This document shows positions 17,950 to 26,509 of a DNA stretch of 64,000 nt, in pieces. Location: NCBI RefSeq assembly GCF_003350475.1, contig NZ_QQAV01000009.1, positions 186,001 to 250,000 of the forward strand. The letters are read 5' to 3'. This DNA is from Pseudacidovorax intermedius (GTDB lineage Bacteria; Pseudomonadota; Gammaproteobacteria; Burkholderiales; Burkholderiaceae_C). Made by a program: the position numbers and the translations under genes. Numbering within the stretch: position 1 is the first letter of the stretch; each line of letters opens with the position of its first letter. Below the pieces are notes generated by a model that was not told where the DNA came from, searched no databases, and saw only the letters and a program-made list of their open reading frames with translations.

Positions 17950-18927
17950 TTGACAAGTCCTCATCTCACCCCCGTCCATCCCTCCTGCGTCGTGGTGCTC
18001 GGCACCGGAGGCACGATTGCCGGACGTGCGGCGATTGCTGGCGACAACCTCGGCTACGTGGCCGGGCAGGTGGAGGTCGGCGAGCTCCTTGCGGACGTGC
18101 CGATTCCTGAAGGCATCACCTGGGCCGCCGAACAGGTGTGCAACCTCGACAGCAAGGACATGTCGCATGCGCACTGGCGGGCGCTGGCCTCCCGGTGCCA
18201 GCAACTGCTCGATGACCCAGGCGTGCGCGGCATCGTCATCACCCATGGCACGGACACGCTGGAAGAGACGGCGTTCTTCCTCGGCGAGTTGCTGATGGCG
18301 CACAAGCCTGTGGTGCTTACCTGCGCCATGAGGCCGGCGAGTTCCCCCGTCCCGGATGGCCCGCAGAACCTGCGAGACGCCTTGACCGTGGCGGTGGCCG
18401 ACGGCGCGCGGGGCGTGCTTGCAGTCTGTGCCGGCACCATCCATCGGGCTCGGCAGGTGCGCAAGGTGCACACCTATCGGCTGGATGCCTTTTCCTCGGG
18501 TGAAAGCGGACCGGTCGGCTTCGTGGAGGAGGGGCGCATTCGGCGCATTTGTGCGTGGCCCGAGGTGCTGGCCCCGAGGCTTTCCGCACAGCGGCTGCCT
18601 GCCGCCGATCTCTGGCCTTCGGTGCAGATCATCACCAGTCATGCAGGGGCCGACACGGCATTGGTCGATGCGCTTGTCCAGGCCGGCGGCGTGGATGGCA
18701 TCGTGGTGGCGGCGACTGGCAATGGCACAGTCCACGAGAGCCTCCAGGAGGCGCTCGCGAAGGCGCAGGCTGCGGGAATCGCCGTGGTACGTGCCACCCG
18801 CTGTGCGGACGGGGCGGTGCTGTCGAGTGGCGAGGATCGTTGTCCCCATGCCTTCGACCTGTCCCCGGTGAAGGCGCGCATCTCGCTCATGCTCCATCTG
18901 ATGGACAGCCGCCATCGGCCTGCATGA
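17950..18927 (+). CDS. asparaginase (type II-like)
   Basis: A 325-residue asparaginase/glutaminase-type amidohydrolase hydrolysing L-asparagine to aspartate and ammonia. The first catalytic threonine is in VVLGTGGTIAGRA and the second active-site cluster is VITHGTDTLEETAFF. The substrate-binding TCAMRPASSPVPDGPQNL and the C-terminal VVAATGNGTVH complete the fold. It has no signal peptide, so unlike E. coli AnsB it is probably cytoplasmic. The only in-frame start upstream of the motif is TTG 17950, since TAA at 17932 closes the frame. That leaves little room for a ribosome site and puts a LexA box 11 bases away. A hairpin terminator follows. Assignment is firm; the start is less so. Confidence 0.9.
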   Translation: MTSPHLTPVHPSCVVVLGTGGTIAGRAAIAGDNLGYVAGQVEVGELLADVPIPEGITWAAEQVCNLDSKDMSHAHWRALASRCQQLLDDPGVRGIVITHGTDTLEETAFFLGELLMAHKPVVLTCAMRPASSPVPDGPQNLRDALTVAVADGARGVLAVCAGTIHRARQVRKVHTYRLDAFSSGESGPVGFVEEGRIRRICAWPEVLAPRLSAQRLPAADLWPSVQIITSHAGADTALVDALVQAGGVDGIVVAATGNGTVHESLQEALAKAQAAGIAVVRATRCADGAVLSSGEDRCPHAFDLSPVKARISLMLHLMDSRHRPA

Positions 18928-18932
18928 AGCAA

Positions 18933-18959
18933 AAAGGCCGGGCCTTGCGGCCGGCCTTT
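18933..18959. terminator. bidirectional terminator between asparaginase gene and adk
   Basis: AAAGGCCGG (18933-18941) pairs with CCGGCCTTT (18951-18959) over a 9-base loop. Flanking A and T tracts allow termination of the asparaginase gene from the left and of adk from the right. Confidence 0.75.
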
Positions 18960-19000
18960 GGCGTGGGAATGCCGAGGGCGTAAGCCCCAGGGCGTGAGGG

Positions 19001-19675
<675 letters not shown>

Positions 19676-19775
19676 TTATGGAAATCGTGTGGGCGAGCAG
19701 TGCCGGCTCCTCCGGGCGCGCCATCGCGGTGAGGATAGCATGCGCCCCCCGCACCGAACGGGATGCGCCGCCGGT

Positions 19776-20522
19776 TCAGAAATGCAGGCGCACGCGGGCC
19801 AGATCCTCGGGCGTGTCGACACCCGTGCCCGGCGCGTGCGGGGTCACGTGCACGGCGATGCGATGACCATGCCACAGCACCCGAAGCTGTTCGAGCGATT
19901 CGACGCGCTCCAGCGGTGAAGCTGCCAAGCCCGGGAAGCTGCGCAGGAAGCCGGCGCGGTAGGCGTAGATGCCGATGTGGCGAAGCGCCGGGTGGTCCGC
20001 GGAAAGCCTGGGCGGCATTCCGCCGTCGCGCCAGAAGGGAAGGGGAGAGCGGCTGAAGTAGAGCGCCTGCCCTGCCGCGTCGAGTACCACCTTCACGACA
20101 TTGGGGTTGACGAAGTCGGCCTCGTCCTCGATGGCGTGCGCCGCCGTGCCCATGGGCGTGTCCGGGCGGGCGGCCAGCGACTGGGCGACGGCGTCGATCA
20201 GGGTCGGCTCGATGAGCGGCTCGTCGCCCTGGACATTGACCACGATGGTGTCGTCGGCCAACCCGAGCAGGGCGCAGGCCTCGGCCAAGCGGTCGCTGCC
20301 GCTGGGATGGTCGGCGCGGGTGCGCAGGGCCTGCACGCCGGCCGCCTCGCAGGCCTGCACGATGCGTGGATCGTCGCAGGCCACGCACACCCTGCTGGCG
20401 CCCGAACGTGCGGCTTGCTGCGCCACTCGCACCACCATCGGCAGGCCGCCAATATCCGCCAGTGGTTTGTCGGGCAGGCGCGTCGACTTCATGCGCGCCG
20501 GAATCAGGACGGTGAAGCTCAC
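19776..20522 (-). CDS. kdsB: 3-deoxy-manno-octulosonate cytidylyltransferase KdsB
   Basis: Makes CMP-Kdo, the activated sugar for the LPS inner core. The 248-residue protein shows the nucleotide-binding [20 protein letters not shown], the metal-binding [13 protein letters not shown] and [12 protein letters not shown]. The GTG at 20522 is the start because it abuts the conserved motif and forms a GTGA overlap with the trm112-like stop. The frame is open further upstream, but that would run through the neighbouring gene. The link to lpxK and to the Kdo hydroxylase at the left window edge fits LPS assembly. Confidence 0.96.
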   Translation of the reverse strand: MSFTVLIPARMKSTRLPDKPLADIGGLPMVVRVAQQAARSGASRVCVACDDPRIVQACEAAGVQALRTRADHPSGSDRLAEACALLGLADDTIVVNVQGDEPLIEPTLIDAVAQSLAARPDTPMGTAAHAIEDEADFVNPNVVKVVLDAAGQALYFSRSPLPFWRDGGMPPRLSADHPALRHIGIYAYRAGFLRSFPGLAASPLERVESLEQLRVLWHGHRIAVHVTPHAPGTGVDTPEDLARVRLHF

Positions 20523-20701
20523 AGGCCGAGTTCTTCGTCCGTGAGCGGGCGCGCCTCGTTTTCGAGCATCACAGGAATGCCATCGCGCACCGGGTAGGCG
20601 AGACGTGCACTGCGCGACCACAGTTCCTGACGCGCGGCGTCCCATTGCAGCGGTCCCTTGGTGACCGGGCAGACCAGCAGTTCAAGCAGCTTCGGATCCA
20701 T
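20519..20701 (-). CDS. Trm112/YcaR family small protein
   Basis: A 60-residue protein starting [20 protein letters not shown], the hallmark of the Trm112/YcaR family that sits between lpxK and kdsB in many proteobacteria. Only one cysteine (C11) remains, so the zinc site of eukaryotic Trm112 cannot form. The exact role in bacteria is not established. The gene overlaps lpxK by 20 bases at its start and kdsB by 4 bases at its stop, so all three are tightly coupled. Confidence 0.92.
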   Translation of the reverse strand: MDPKLLELLVCPVTKGPLQWDAARQELWSRSARLAYPVRDGIPVMLENEARPLTDEELGL

Positions 20702-21656
20702 CGAGGGATGATAGCCGCGCGTCGAGGGCCTCGAAGAAGGCCGGCTCGAGGGAGAACTCCAGCGGCACGGCCAGGGCCGAGGGCGCGCGTGGCCACAGTT
20801 TGGCTGCGTCCTTTTCTGTGCAGAGCAGCTGCACGCCCTTGGGCGGTGCCCAGTCCGTGTAGTCATGGTGGTCTGGCAGCGCGATGCAGCGCTGCAGGCG
20901 CAGGCTCCGGGCGCGCAGCATGTCGAAGAAACGCTGGGGCTGGGCGATGCCTGCGACTGCCACCAGATCGTCCCGCCCCGCCAGTTCAGTCAGGAGCACG
21001 GGCTGCTTCTGCCGGTCAAGCGCATGTGCTGCCAGCGCCCGATGTCCGCGGAAGCCCGCGAAGGCCGGTTGCTCGCCGGTGTGCAGCACCAGATCGCACC
21101 GGCGCGGCCAGGGCTCGCGCAGCGGGCCCGCCGGCAGCAGCCAGCCATTGCCGATGCCGCGGTCGTCGAACACGCAGATCTCCACATCGCGTGCCAGCGG
21201 CAGGTGCTGCAGACCATCGTCGGCGACGATGAGGCGGGTGTCCGGATGCAGCGCCAGGAGCCGGCGCCCGGCGGCCACCCGGTCGGCATCGACCACCACG
21301 GGTGCGCCGGTCGCGCGATGGATCAGCAGAGGTTCGTCCCCCACGTCGCGCGGATCGCTGTCGGCGTGGACGACCTGCCCCTCCCGCGTGCGCCGCCCAT
21401 GCCCTCGGGAGATGACGCCAACCGGCCAGCCCTGGGCCTGCGCGTGCCGGACCAGCGACACCACCACGGGTGTCTTGCCCGCGCCGCCTGCCACCACGTT
21501 GCCGACCACGACAACGGGCACGGGCAGCCGGTGCACCGTGCGCCACCCGCGGGCATACGCCTGCCGCCGAGCGGCTGCAAGCAGGCCGAAGAGCCATGCC
21601 AGCGGCCGGAGCAACCAAGCCCGTGCGCCGCGGCGTTCCCAGGCTTCGGCCAGCAC
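20682..21656 (-). CDS. lpxK: tetraacyldisaccharide 4'-kinase LpxK
   Basis: Phosphorylates the 4' position of the lipid A disaccharide precursor at the inner membrane. It has an N-terminal amphipathic/membrane helix ([21 protein letters not shown]), the unusual P-loop [17 protein letters not shown], the ISRGHGRR segment, and the catalytic-site [15 protein letters not shown] chose GTG 21656, 2 bases after the exbD stop, giving 324 residues. A TTG at 21692 would add 12 residues and overlap exbD by 35 bases. The 3' end overlaps the trm112-like gene by 20 bases. It lies in the order exbB-exbD-lpxK typical of Burkholderiales. Confidence 0.95.
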   Translation of the reverse strand: MLAEAWERRGARAWLLRPLAWLFGLLAAARRQAYARGWRTVHRLPVPVVVVGNVVAGGAGKTPVVVSLVRHAQAQGWPVGVISRGHGRRTREGQVVHADSDPRDVGDEPLLIHRATGAPVVVDADRVAAGRRLLALHPDTRLIVADDGLQHLPLARDVEICVFDDRGIGNGWLLPAGPLREPWPRRCDLVLHTGEQPAFAGFRGHRALAAHALDRQKQPVLLTELAGRDDLVAVAGIAQPQRFFDMLRARSLRLQRCIALPDHHDYTDWAPPKGVQLLCTEKDAAKLWPRAPSALAVPLEFSLEPAFFEALDARLSSLDGSEAA

Positions 21657-21657
21657 G

Positions 21658-22158
21658 TCAGCGGGCCGCCTTGCCCGAGGTCTGCGTGGCAAAGGTGATC
21701 TGCATCAGCCCCGCACGCCGCGCCGCCTCCATCACGGTGATGACCGACTGATGGGCGGCGGCGGCATCGGCGCTGATGATGAGGATCGGCGCCGGAGCGC
21801 CGGTGTCGACCTTGGCGAGCGGCGCGAGGGCGCTGGCCAGGGCCTCCACGCTGCGATCCGGCAGTGCTTGCCGGTCGACGGCATACCGGCCGTCCGCCGC
21901 CACCGCCACTACGATCTCGCGCGGGCGGGTCGTGGCCGTCTCGGCGTCGGCCGTGGGCAGTCGGACTTCCATCTCGGTGAACCGGTTGTAGGTGGTCGAC
22001 AGCATCAGGAAGATCAGGATCACCAGCAGCACGTCGATGAAGGGGATCAGGTTGATCTCCGGCTCGTCGCGTGACGCGGCCCGCAGTTGAATCCGTCCGC
22101 TGCGGCGACTCCCCGGCGCAGAGGCGGGGCGGGCGCCCCCCGGCAGGGGCGCGCTCAT
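21658..22158 (-). CDS. exbD: biopolymer transport protein ExbD/TolR family
   Basis: A 166-residue subunit of the proton-driven ExbB-ExbD motor, which energises TonB-dependent outer-membrane transport. A short cytoplasmic N-terminus precedes the single membrane helix INLIPFIDVLLVILIFLML. The essential proton-carrying aspartate is D42. The remainder is a periplasmic domain with the SADAAAAHQSVITVMEAAR segment. The stop of exbB overlaps its start by 4 bases. No tonB gene is in the window, and the proximity of lpxK does not itself tell whether the motor serves TonB or another partner. Confidence 0.92.
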   Translation of the reverse strand: MSAPLPGGARPASAPGSRRSGRIQLRAASRDEPEINLIPFIDVLLVILIFLMLSTTYNRFTEMEVRLPTADAETATTRPREIVVAVAADGRYAVDRQALPDRSVEALASALAPLAKVDTGAPAPILIISADAAAAHQSVITVMEAARRAGLMQITFATQTSGKAAR

Positions 22159-22793
22159 GGGCGGGGGGCCGCCCGCAACCCGGCCAAGTGTTGGGCGAAG
22201 CGCTCGCCGGCCAGTTCGAGGTGCAGCAGATAGCCGTCGACGCGGCTGCGGAAGTAGCGCCAGAAGATCAGCGTCGGCACCGCCACAATCAGGCCGAAGG
22301 CCGTGTTGTAGAGCGCGATGGAGATGCCGTGCGCCAGTTGCGCCGGATTGCCGGCAGCGCCGGTTCCCGGTGCCTGCGAGCCGAAGATCTCGATCATGCC
22401 GATGACGGTGCCCAGCAGGCCGAGCAGTGGCGCGGCCGAGGCGATGGTGGCGAGCGCGGGCAGATAGCGTTCGAGCCGGTGGGCGATCGCCCGGCCCGAG
22501 GTCTCCATGGCCGTGCGCACTTCATCCGCCGGATGGCCCGGGCCGGCCTGGGCGGCACGGAAGCCGCTGGCGAGCATCTCGCCCAGCGCCGAATTTCTTT
22601 CCAGCTTGGCGATCACGTCGGAGGGAGGAATGCCGTCCTGGGAGACGGCGATGGCCTCGTTGAGCAACTGCGGTGGAAGCACCTTGGCCGCCTTGAGGCT
22701 GAGGAAGCGCTCGATGACGAGAGCAGTGGCGATGATCGAGCACAAAAGCAGCGGCACGATGGGCCAGCCTGCGGCGACTAAGATCGAAAACAA
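22155..22793 (-). CDS. exbB: biopolymer transport protein ExbB/TolQ/MotA family
   Basis: A 212-residue membrane protein with three transmembrane segments, around residues 5-25, 105-130 and 150-172. TM2/TM3 carry TIASAAPLLGLLGTVIGMIEIF and the GISIALYNTAFGLIVAVP signature. It forms the pentameric stator around ExbD. The start is a TTG at 22793, preceded by a strong ribosome site (AGGAGGAACC), which decides the start over the open frame further upstream. It leads the exbB-exbD-lpxK-trm112-kdsB run. Its promoter should lie in the 304-base gap before xseA. Confidence 0.93.
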   Translation of the reverse strand: MFSILVAAGWPIVPLLLCSIIATALVIERFLSLKAAKVLPPQLLNEAIAVSQDGIPPSDVIAKLERNSALGEMLASGFRAAQAGPGHPADEVRTAMETSGRAIAHRLERYLPALATIASAAPLLGLLGTVIGMIEIFGSQAPGTGAAGNPAQLAHGISIALYNTAFGLIVAVPTLIFWRYFRSRVDGYLLHLELAGERFAQHLAGLRAAPRP

Positions 22794-23097
22794 GGTTCCT
22801 CCTGCGTGGTCGCGAAGCGCTGCCCAACAGCCGAAAATTATGACCGAATGTTTCTCGCGACCCGGTGCGTCTGCGCTGCAGCCGCCCACATTTTCTGTGG
22901 ATAACTTTGTGGCTAACCCTGCGGGCAACGTTGGCGCGCCCAGCATTGACGGGCCCGGCGTCAGGACGATCAGATTTTGAGCAGTCGTTTTTCTTTCTCC
23001 ATCAAGCACTTGCACCACAAACCGTGGCTCTCCAGTGTCATGCGCCGCACGCGCGTCAGTGCCCGCGGTACTTGTGGAAGACGCAAGGCGGCGGGCC
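22794..23097. other. exbB-xseA intergenic region (304 bases)
   Basis: I see no gene here. It must hold the divergent promoters of exbB and xseA. CATAAT on the minus strand near 22840 could be a -10 for exbB, but no convincing -35 accompanies it. A consensus DnaA box and a near match are listed separately. AAGGCGG just before 23098 is the xseA ribosome site. Confidence 0.5.
22896..22916 (-). promoter_or_regulatory. DnaA box and adjacent near-match
   Basis: TGTGGATAA (22896-22904) is the exact complement of the consensus DnaA box TTATCCACA. TGTGGCTAA (22908-22916), 12 bases on and in the same orientation, differs at one position. Two boxes with this spacing are typical of DnaA-regulated promoters or DnaA-titrating sites. 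No AT-rich unwinding region is visible, so this is not an origin. Confidence 0.55.
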
Positions 23098-24411
23098 ATG
23101 GCTGAAGGCTTCGGCATCCAGCCGCGCGTGTGGGCTGTGGGGGCGCTGTGCCGGGCCGCGGCGGACGCGCTCGATGCGCGCTTTAACCCGGTGGCGGTGC
23201 AGGGAGAGGTGAGCGGCTTTTCTCGTGCCACCAGCGGCCATTGCTATTTCTCGCTGAAGGATGGCCAGGGGCAGATGCGCTGCGCGATGTTCCGCCGTGC
23301 CGCATCGTTGGTCGACTTCGATGTGCGCAATGGCGATCTGGTCGAGTTGCGCGGACGGCTGACGGTGTACGAAGCCCGCGGCGACCTGCAACTGGTGGTG
23401 GAGAGCCTGCGCAGGGCGGGCCAGGGCACGTTGTTCGAGCAGTTCGTGCAGCGCAAGGCGAAGCTGGAGGCCGAGGGGCTGTTCGATCCCTCGCGCAAGC
23501 GCCCGTTGCCGATGTTTCCCGCCCGCATCGGGCTGGTCACTTCCCTGGGTGCGGCGGCTTTGCACGATGTGGTGACGGCGCTGCGCCGACGCGCCCCGCA
23601 TGTGGAGGTGGTGGTCGCGCCAGCGTCCGTGCAGGGCGGCCAGGCGCCGGGTGAACTGGTCGCTGCCCTGTCGGCCTTGCAGGAGATCGAGCCGCGGCCC
23701 GATGCCATCCTGCTGGTGCGGGGCGGCGGCTCGCTGGAAGACCTGTGGGCATTCAACGACGAGCAACTCGCGCGCGCCATCGTGGCCAGCCAGGTACCGG
23801 TGGTCGTCGGCGTGGGGCATGAGACGGACTTCACCATCGCCGACTTCTGCGCCGACCTGCGCGCACCCACGCCGACCGCCGCCGCCGAACTCGTCGCGCC
23901 TTCGCGCGATGGCTGGCTCCAGGGGCTGGATGCGCTCGAAGACGATCTGCGAGATGCTTTGCAAGGCCGGCTGGACCGGCTGTCGCAGCGGCTCGACCAG
24001 GCTGCTTCCCGGCTTGGCCGACCCTCCGGGCTCGCGGCGCGGCAGCAGGCGGTGCTGGCGCAGTGGGACCAGCGTCTGCATCGCGCCACCACCGCGTGGC
24101 TGCATCAGGCGCAGCGTCGGCTCGATGCCGCTGAAGGGCGATGGCCCGCCGCGGGTCGGACCAGCTTGCGCAACCGTTCTGATCGGCTGGAGCGTGCTGC
24201 GTTGCGTCTCCAGATGCTCGACCCTGCGGTGGTGCTCCAGCGGGGCTATGCCTGGCTGGCGGATGCCAAGGGACGCACCGTGACCCGCGTGGCCCAACTG
24301 CGTCCGGGCGAATCCGTGAACGCCACACTGGCGGATGGCACGGCCAACCTGCAGGTCATCACCCTCCAGCAAGGGACGTCGTCCGACGCAGGCAGCGGCA
24401 ATCCTTCCTAG
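23098..24411 (+). CDS. xseA: exodeoxyribonuclease VII large subunit XseA
   Basis: The large, catalytic subunit of exonuclease VII, which degrades single-stranded DNA in both directions. The 437-residue protein has an N-terminal OB fold (NPVAVQGEVSGFSRATSGHC, then YFSLKD), the catalytic region RIGLVTSLGAAALHDVV, LVRGGGSLEDLWAFND and VVGVGHETDFTIADF, then a long coiled-coil segment (~260-360) that binds XseB. ATG 23098 is preceded by AAGGCGG. No xseB is in the window. The sodB gene follows after 42 bases on the same strand, so the two could share a transcript. Confidence 0.96.
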   Translation: MAEGFGIQPRVWAVGALCRAAADALDARFNPVAVQGEVSGFSRATSGHCYFSLKDGQGQMRCAMFRRAASLVDFDVRNGDLVELRGRLTVYEARGDLQLVVESLRRAGQGTLFEQFVQRKAKLEAEGLFDPSRKRPLPMFPARIGLVTSLGAAALHDVVTALRRRAPHVEVVVAPASVQGGQAPGELVAALSALQEIEPRPDAILLVRGGGSLEDLWAFNDEQLARAIVASQVPVVVGVGHETDFTIADFCADLRAPTPTAAAELVAPSRDGWLQGLDALEDDLRDALQGRLDRLSQRLDQAASRLGRPSGLAARQQAVLAQWDQRLHRATTAWLHQAQRRLDAAEGRWPAAGRTSLRNRSDRLERAALRLQMLDPAVVLQRGYAWLADAKGRTVTRVAQLRPGESVNATLADGTANLQVITLQQGTSSDAGSGNPS

Positions 24412-24453
24412 AATCCCACGGTTTCTGTCAACCAACCCACGAACGAGCTTCAC

Positions 24454-25035
24454 ATGGAACATGTTCTGCCTCCCCTGCCGTACGCGATGGACGCGCTGGC
24501 CCCCGAGTACTCCAAGGAAACGCTGGAGTACCACTACGGCAAGCACCACAACGCCTATGTGGTGAACCTGAACAACCTGCAGAAGGGCACCGAATTCGAG
24601 AGCATGACGCTCGAAGAAATCGTGAAGAAGTCCAGCGGCGGCATCTACAACAACGCCGCGCAAATCTGGAACCACACCTTCTTCTGGAACTGCATGAAGC
24701 CGCAAGGCGGCGGCGCTCCTTCTGGCGCGCTGGCCAAGGCCATCGAGGCCAAATGGGGCAGCTACGACGCCTTCAAGGAAGCCTTCGTCAAGTCCGCCGT
24801 CGGCAATTTCGGCTCGGGCTGGACCTGGCTGGTGAAGAAGGCCGACGGCTCCGTCGACATCGTCAACACGGGCGCCGCCGGTACGCCCCTGACGACCGAA
24901 GACAAGGCGCTGCTGACCGTCGACGTCTGGGAGCACGCCTACTACATCGACTACCGCAATCTGCGTCCCAAGTTTGTCGAGACCTTCCTGGCCAAGCTGG
25001 TCAACTGGGAATTCGCCGAAAAGAACTTCGCCTGA
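24454..25035 (+). CDS. sodB: superoxide dismutase [Fe] SodB
   Basis: A 193-residue cytoplasmic iron superoxide dismutase. Metal ligands are H27 (in EYHYGKHH), H74 (in IWNHTFFW), D157 and H161 (in [12 protein letters not shown]). The [13 protein letters not shown] and GSGWTWLV segments are of the Fe type rather than the Mn type. No signal peptide. The gene ends at a very strong bidirectional terminator shared with the convergent aminotransferase gene. Confidence 0.97.
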   Translation: MEHVLPPLPYAMDALAPEYSKETLEYHYGKHHNAYVVNLNNLQKGTEFESMTLEEIVKKSSGGIYNNAAQIWNHTFFWNCMKPQGGGAPSGALAKAIEAKWGSYDAFKEAFVKSAVGNFGSGWTWLVKKADGSVDIVNTGAAGTPLTTEDKALLTVDVWEHAYYIDYRNLRPKFVETFLAKLVNWEFAEKNFA

Positions 25036-25079
25036 TCGTCGGGTGAGGACGGCCCGCCGGTCCTATGCTGGCGGGCTGC

Positions 25080-25127
25080 AAAGAAAAAGGCAGCATGGAT
25101 CCCCGTGCTGCCTTTTTCTTTGGTGCG
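25080..25127. terminator. strong bidirectional terminator between sodB and the aminotransferase
   Basis: A perfect 16-bp stem: AAAGAAAAAGGCAGCA (25080-25095) pairs with TGCTGCCTTTTTCTTT (25106-25121) over a 10-base loop. The AT ends give U tracts in both directions. The right arm runs into CCTTTTTCTTTGGTGCG, which recurs exactly behind the glnA terminator. Confidence 0.9.
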
Positions 25128-25163
25128 CGGCCACCTCCGAGAGGAGGCAGCGGCCGCAACGCC

Positions 25164-26360
25164 TCAGACCACCTTGGCGATGCTCGCGCAGACGTGGTCG
25201 ATGTTCTTGCTGTTGAGTGCGGCCACGCACATGCGGCCCGTGTCGGTGCCGTAGACGCCGAACTCGTTGCGCAGGCGCACCATCTGGTCCTTGGTCAGGC
25301 CCGAGTAGCTGAACATGCCGATCTGACTGGTGATGAAGCTCATGTCCTGCTCCACGCCGGCGGCCTTCAGGCCGTCCACCAGCTTCTGGCGCATGGCCTT
25401 GATGCGCACGCGCATCTCGCCCAGCTCCTTCTCCCACAGGGCGCGCAGCTCGGGGTTGCCCAGCACAGCCGCCACGACGGCGCCACCGTGCGTCGGCGGG
25501 TTGCTGTAGTTGGTGCGGATCATGATCTTCAGCTGCGACAGCACGCGCGCTGCTTCTTCCTTGTTCTCGCACAGCACCGACAGGGCGCCCACGCGCTCGC
25601 CGTACAGGCTGAAGCTCTTGGAGAAGGAGGTGGAGACGAAGAAGGTCAGGCCGGCGGCCACGAACTTGCCGATCACGGCGCCATCTTCGGCGATGCCGTA
25701 GCCGAAGCCCTGGTAGGCCATGTCCAGGAAGGGCGTCAGCTGGCGGGCCTTGACCACCTCTACCACCTGGTCCCACTGCGCGGGCGTGAGGTCGTAGCCG
25801 GTCGGGTTGTGGCAGCACGCGTGTAGCACGACGATGGTGCCGGCGGCAGCGCCCTGCAGCGCGGCCAGCATGCCGTCGAAGTCGATGCCGCGCTTGGCAG
25901 CGTCGTAGTAGGCATAGGTGCCGACCTCGAAGCCAGCCTGCGTGAACAGTGCGCGGTGGTTTTCCCAGCTCGGGTCGCTGATCAGCACCTGGGCCGAGGG
26001 CGAGAGCTTCTTGAGGAAGTCGGCGCCGACCTTCAGGCCGCCGGTGCCGCCCAGGGCCTGGATGGTGGCCACACGGCCGGACTTGACCGGCTCGCTGTCG
26101 GCGCCGAACACCAGGGCCTTGACGGCGTTGTCGTACGCAGCGATGCCGTCGATGGGCAGGTAGCCGCGGGCCGAGGGGGCCTTCATCATGTCGGCCTCGG
26201 CCTTCTTGACGCATTCCAGCAGCGGCAGCTTGCCGTTGTCGTCGTAGTACACGCCCACGCCCAGGTTGACCTTGTTGGGGTTGGTGTCGGCGGCGAATTG
26301 TTCGTTCAAACCCAGGATGGGGTCGCGCGGCGCCATCTCGACGGCGGAGAAGAGAGACAT
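25164..26360 (-). CDS. aspartate/aromatic aminotransferase (class I)
   Basis: A 398-residue PLP enzyme of the AspC/TyrB family. Conserved features are NLGVGVYYDDNGKLP near the N-terminus, LHACCHNPTGYDLT, the PLP lysine in VSTSFSKSFSLYGERVGAL, and the C-terminal substrate-binding arginine in GTDTGRMCVAALNS. Sequence alone does not separate AspC from TyrB; the family handles aspartate and aromatic amino acids. ATG 26360 is the family start. It diverges from uvrB, with 149 bases between the starts, and converges on sodB through the shared terminator. Confidence 0.93.
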   Translation of the reverse strand: MSLFSAVEMAPRDPILGLNEQFAADTNPNKVNLGVGVYYDDNGKLPLLECVKKAEADMMKAPSARGYLPIDGIAAYDNAVKALVFGADSEPVKSGRVATIQALGGTGGLKVGADFLKKLSPSAQVLISDPSWENHRALFTQAGFEVGTYAYYDAAKRGIDFDGMLAALQGAAAGTIVVLHACCHNPTGYDLTPAQWDQVVEVVKARQLTPFLDMAYQGFGYGIAEDGAVIGKFVAAGLTFFVSTSFSKSFSLYGERVGALSVLCENKEEAARVLSQLKIMIRTNYSNPPTHGGAVVAAVLGNPELRALWEKELGEMRVRIKAMRQKLVDGLKAAGVEQDMSFITSQIGMFSYSGLTKDQMVRLRNEFGVYGTDTGRMCVAALNSKNIDHVCASIAKVV

Positions 26361-26509
26361 GGAGAAAGTCCTTTGGATGCTGGGGCGAGCCTCGCGGCCG
26401 GCGAGGCTGGGTGCAGAACCTGGCATCGCCTTTGGGTTAGCCTTGCCGGTTCGCTTGGAATTTTACCGGCCGCCCCACAGTTGGACTGCTGCCCCGGAGC
26501 CTCACCACC

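Noticed and set aside
22780-23000. Replication origin (oriC-like) because of DnaA boxes
   Set aside because: Only two boxes, no AT-rich unwinding element, and no dnaA, dnaN or rpmH nearby.
26361-26509. LexA box in front of uvrB
   Set aside because: uvrB is SOS-controlled in E. coli, but I find no CTGT-N8-ACAG or close variant in this gap.
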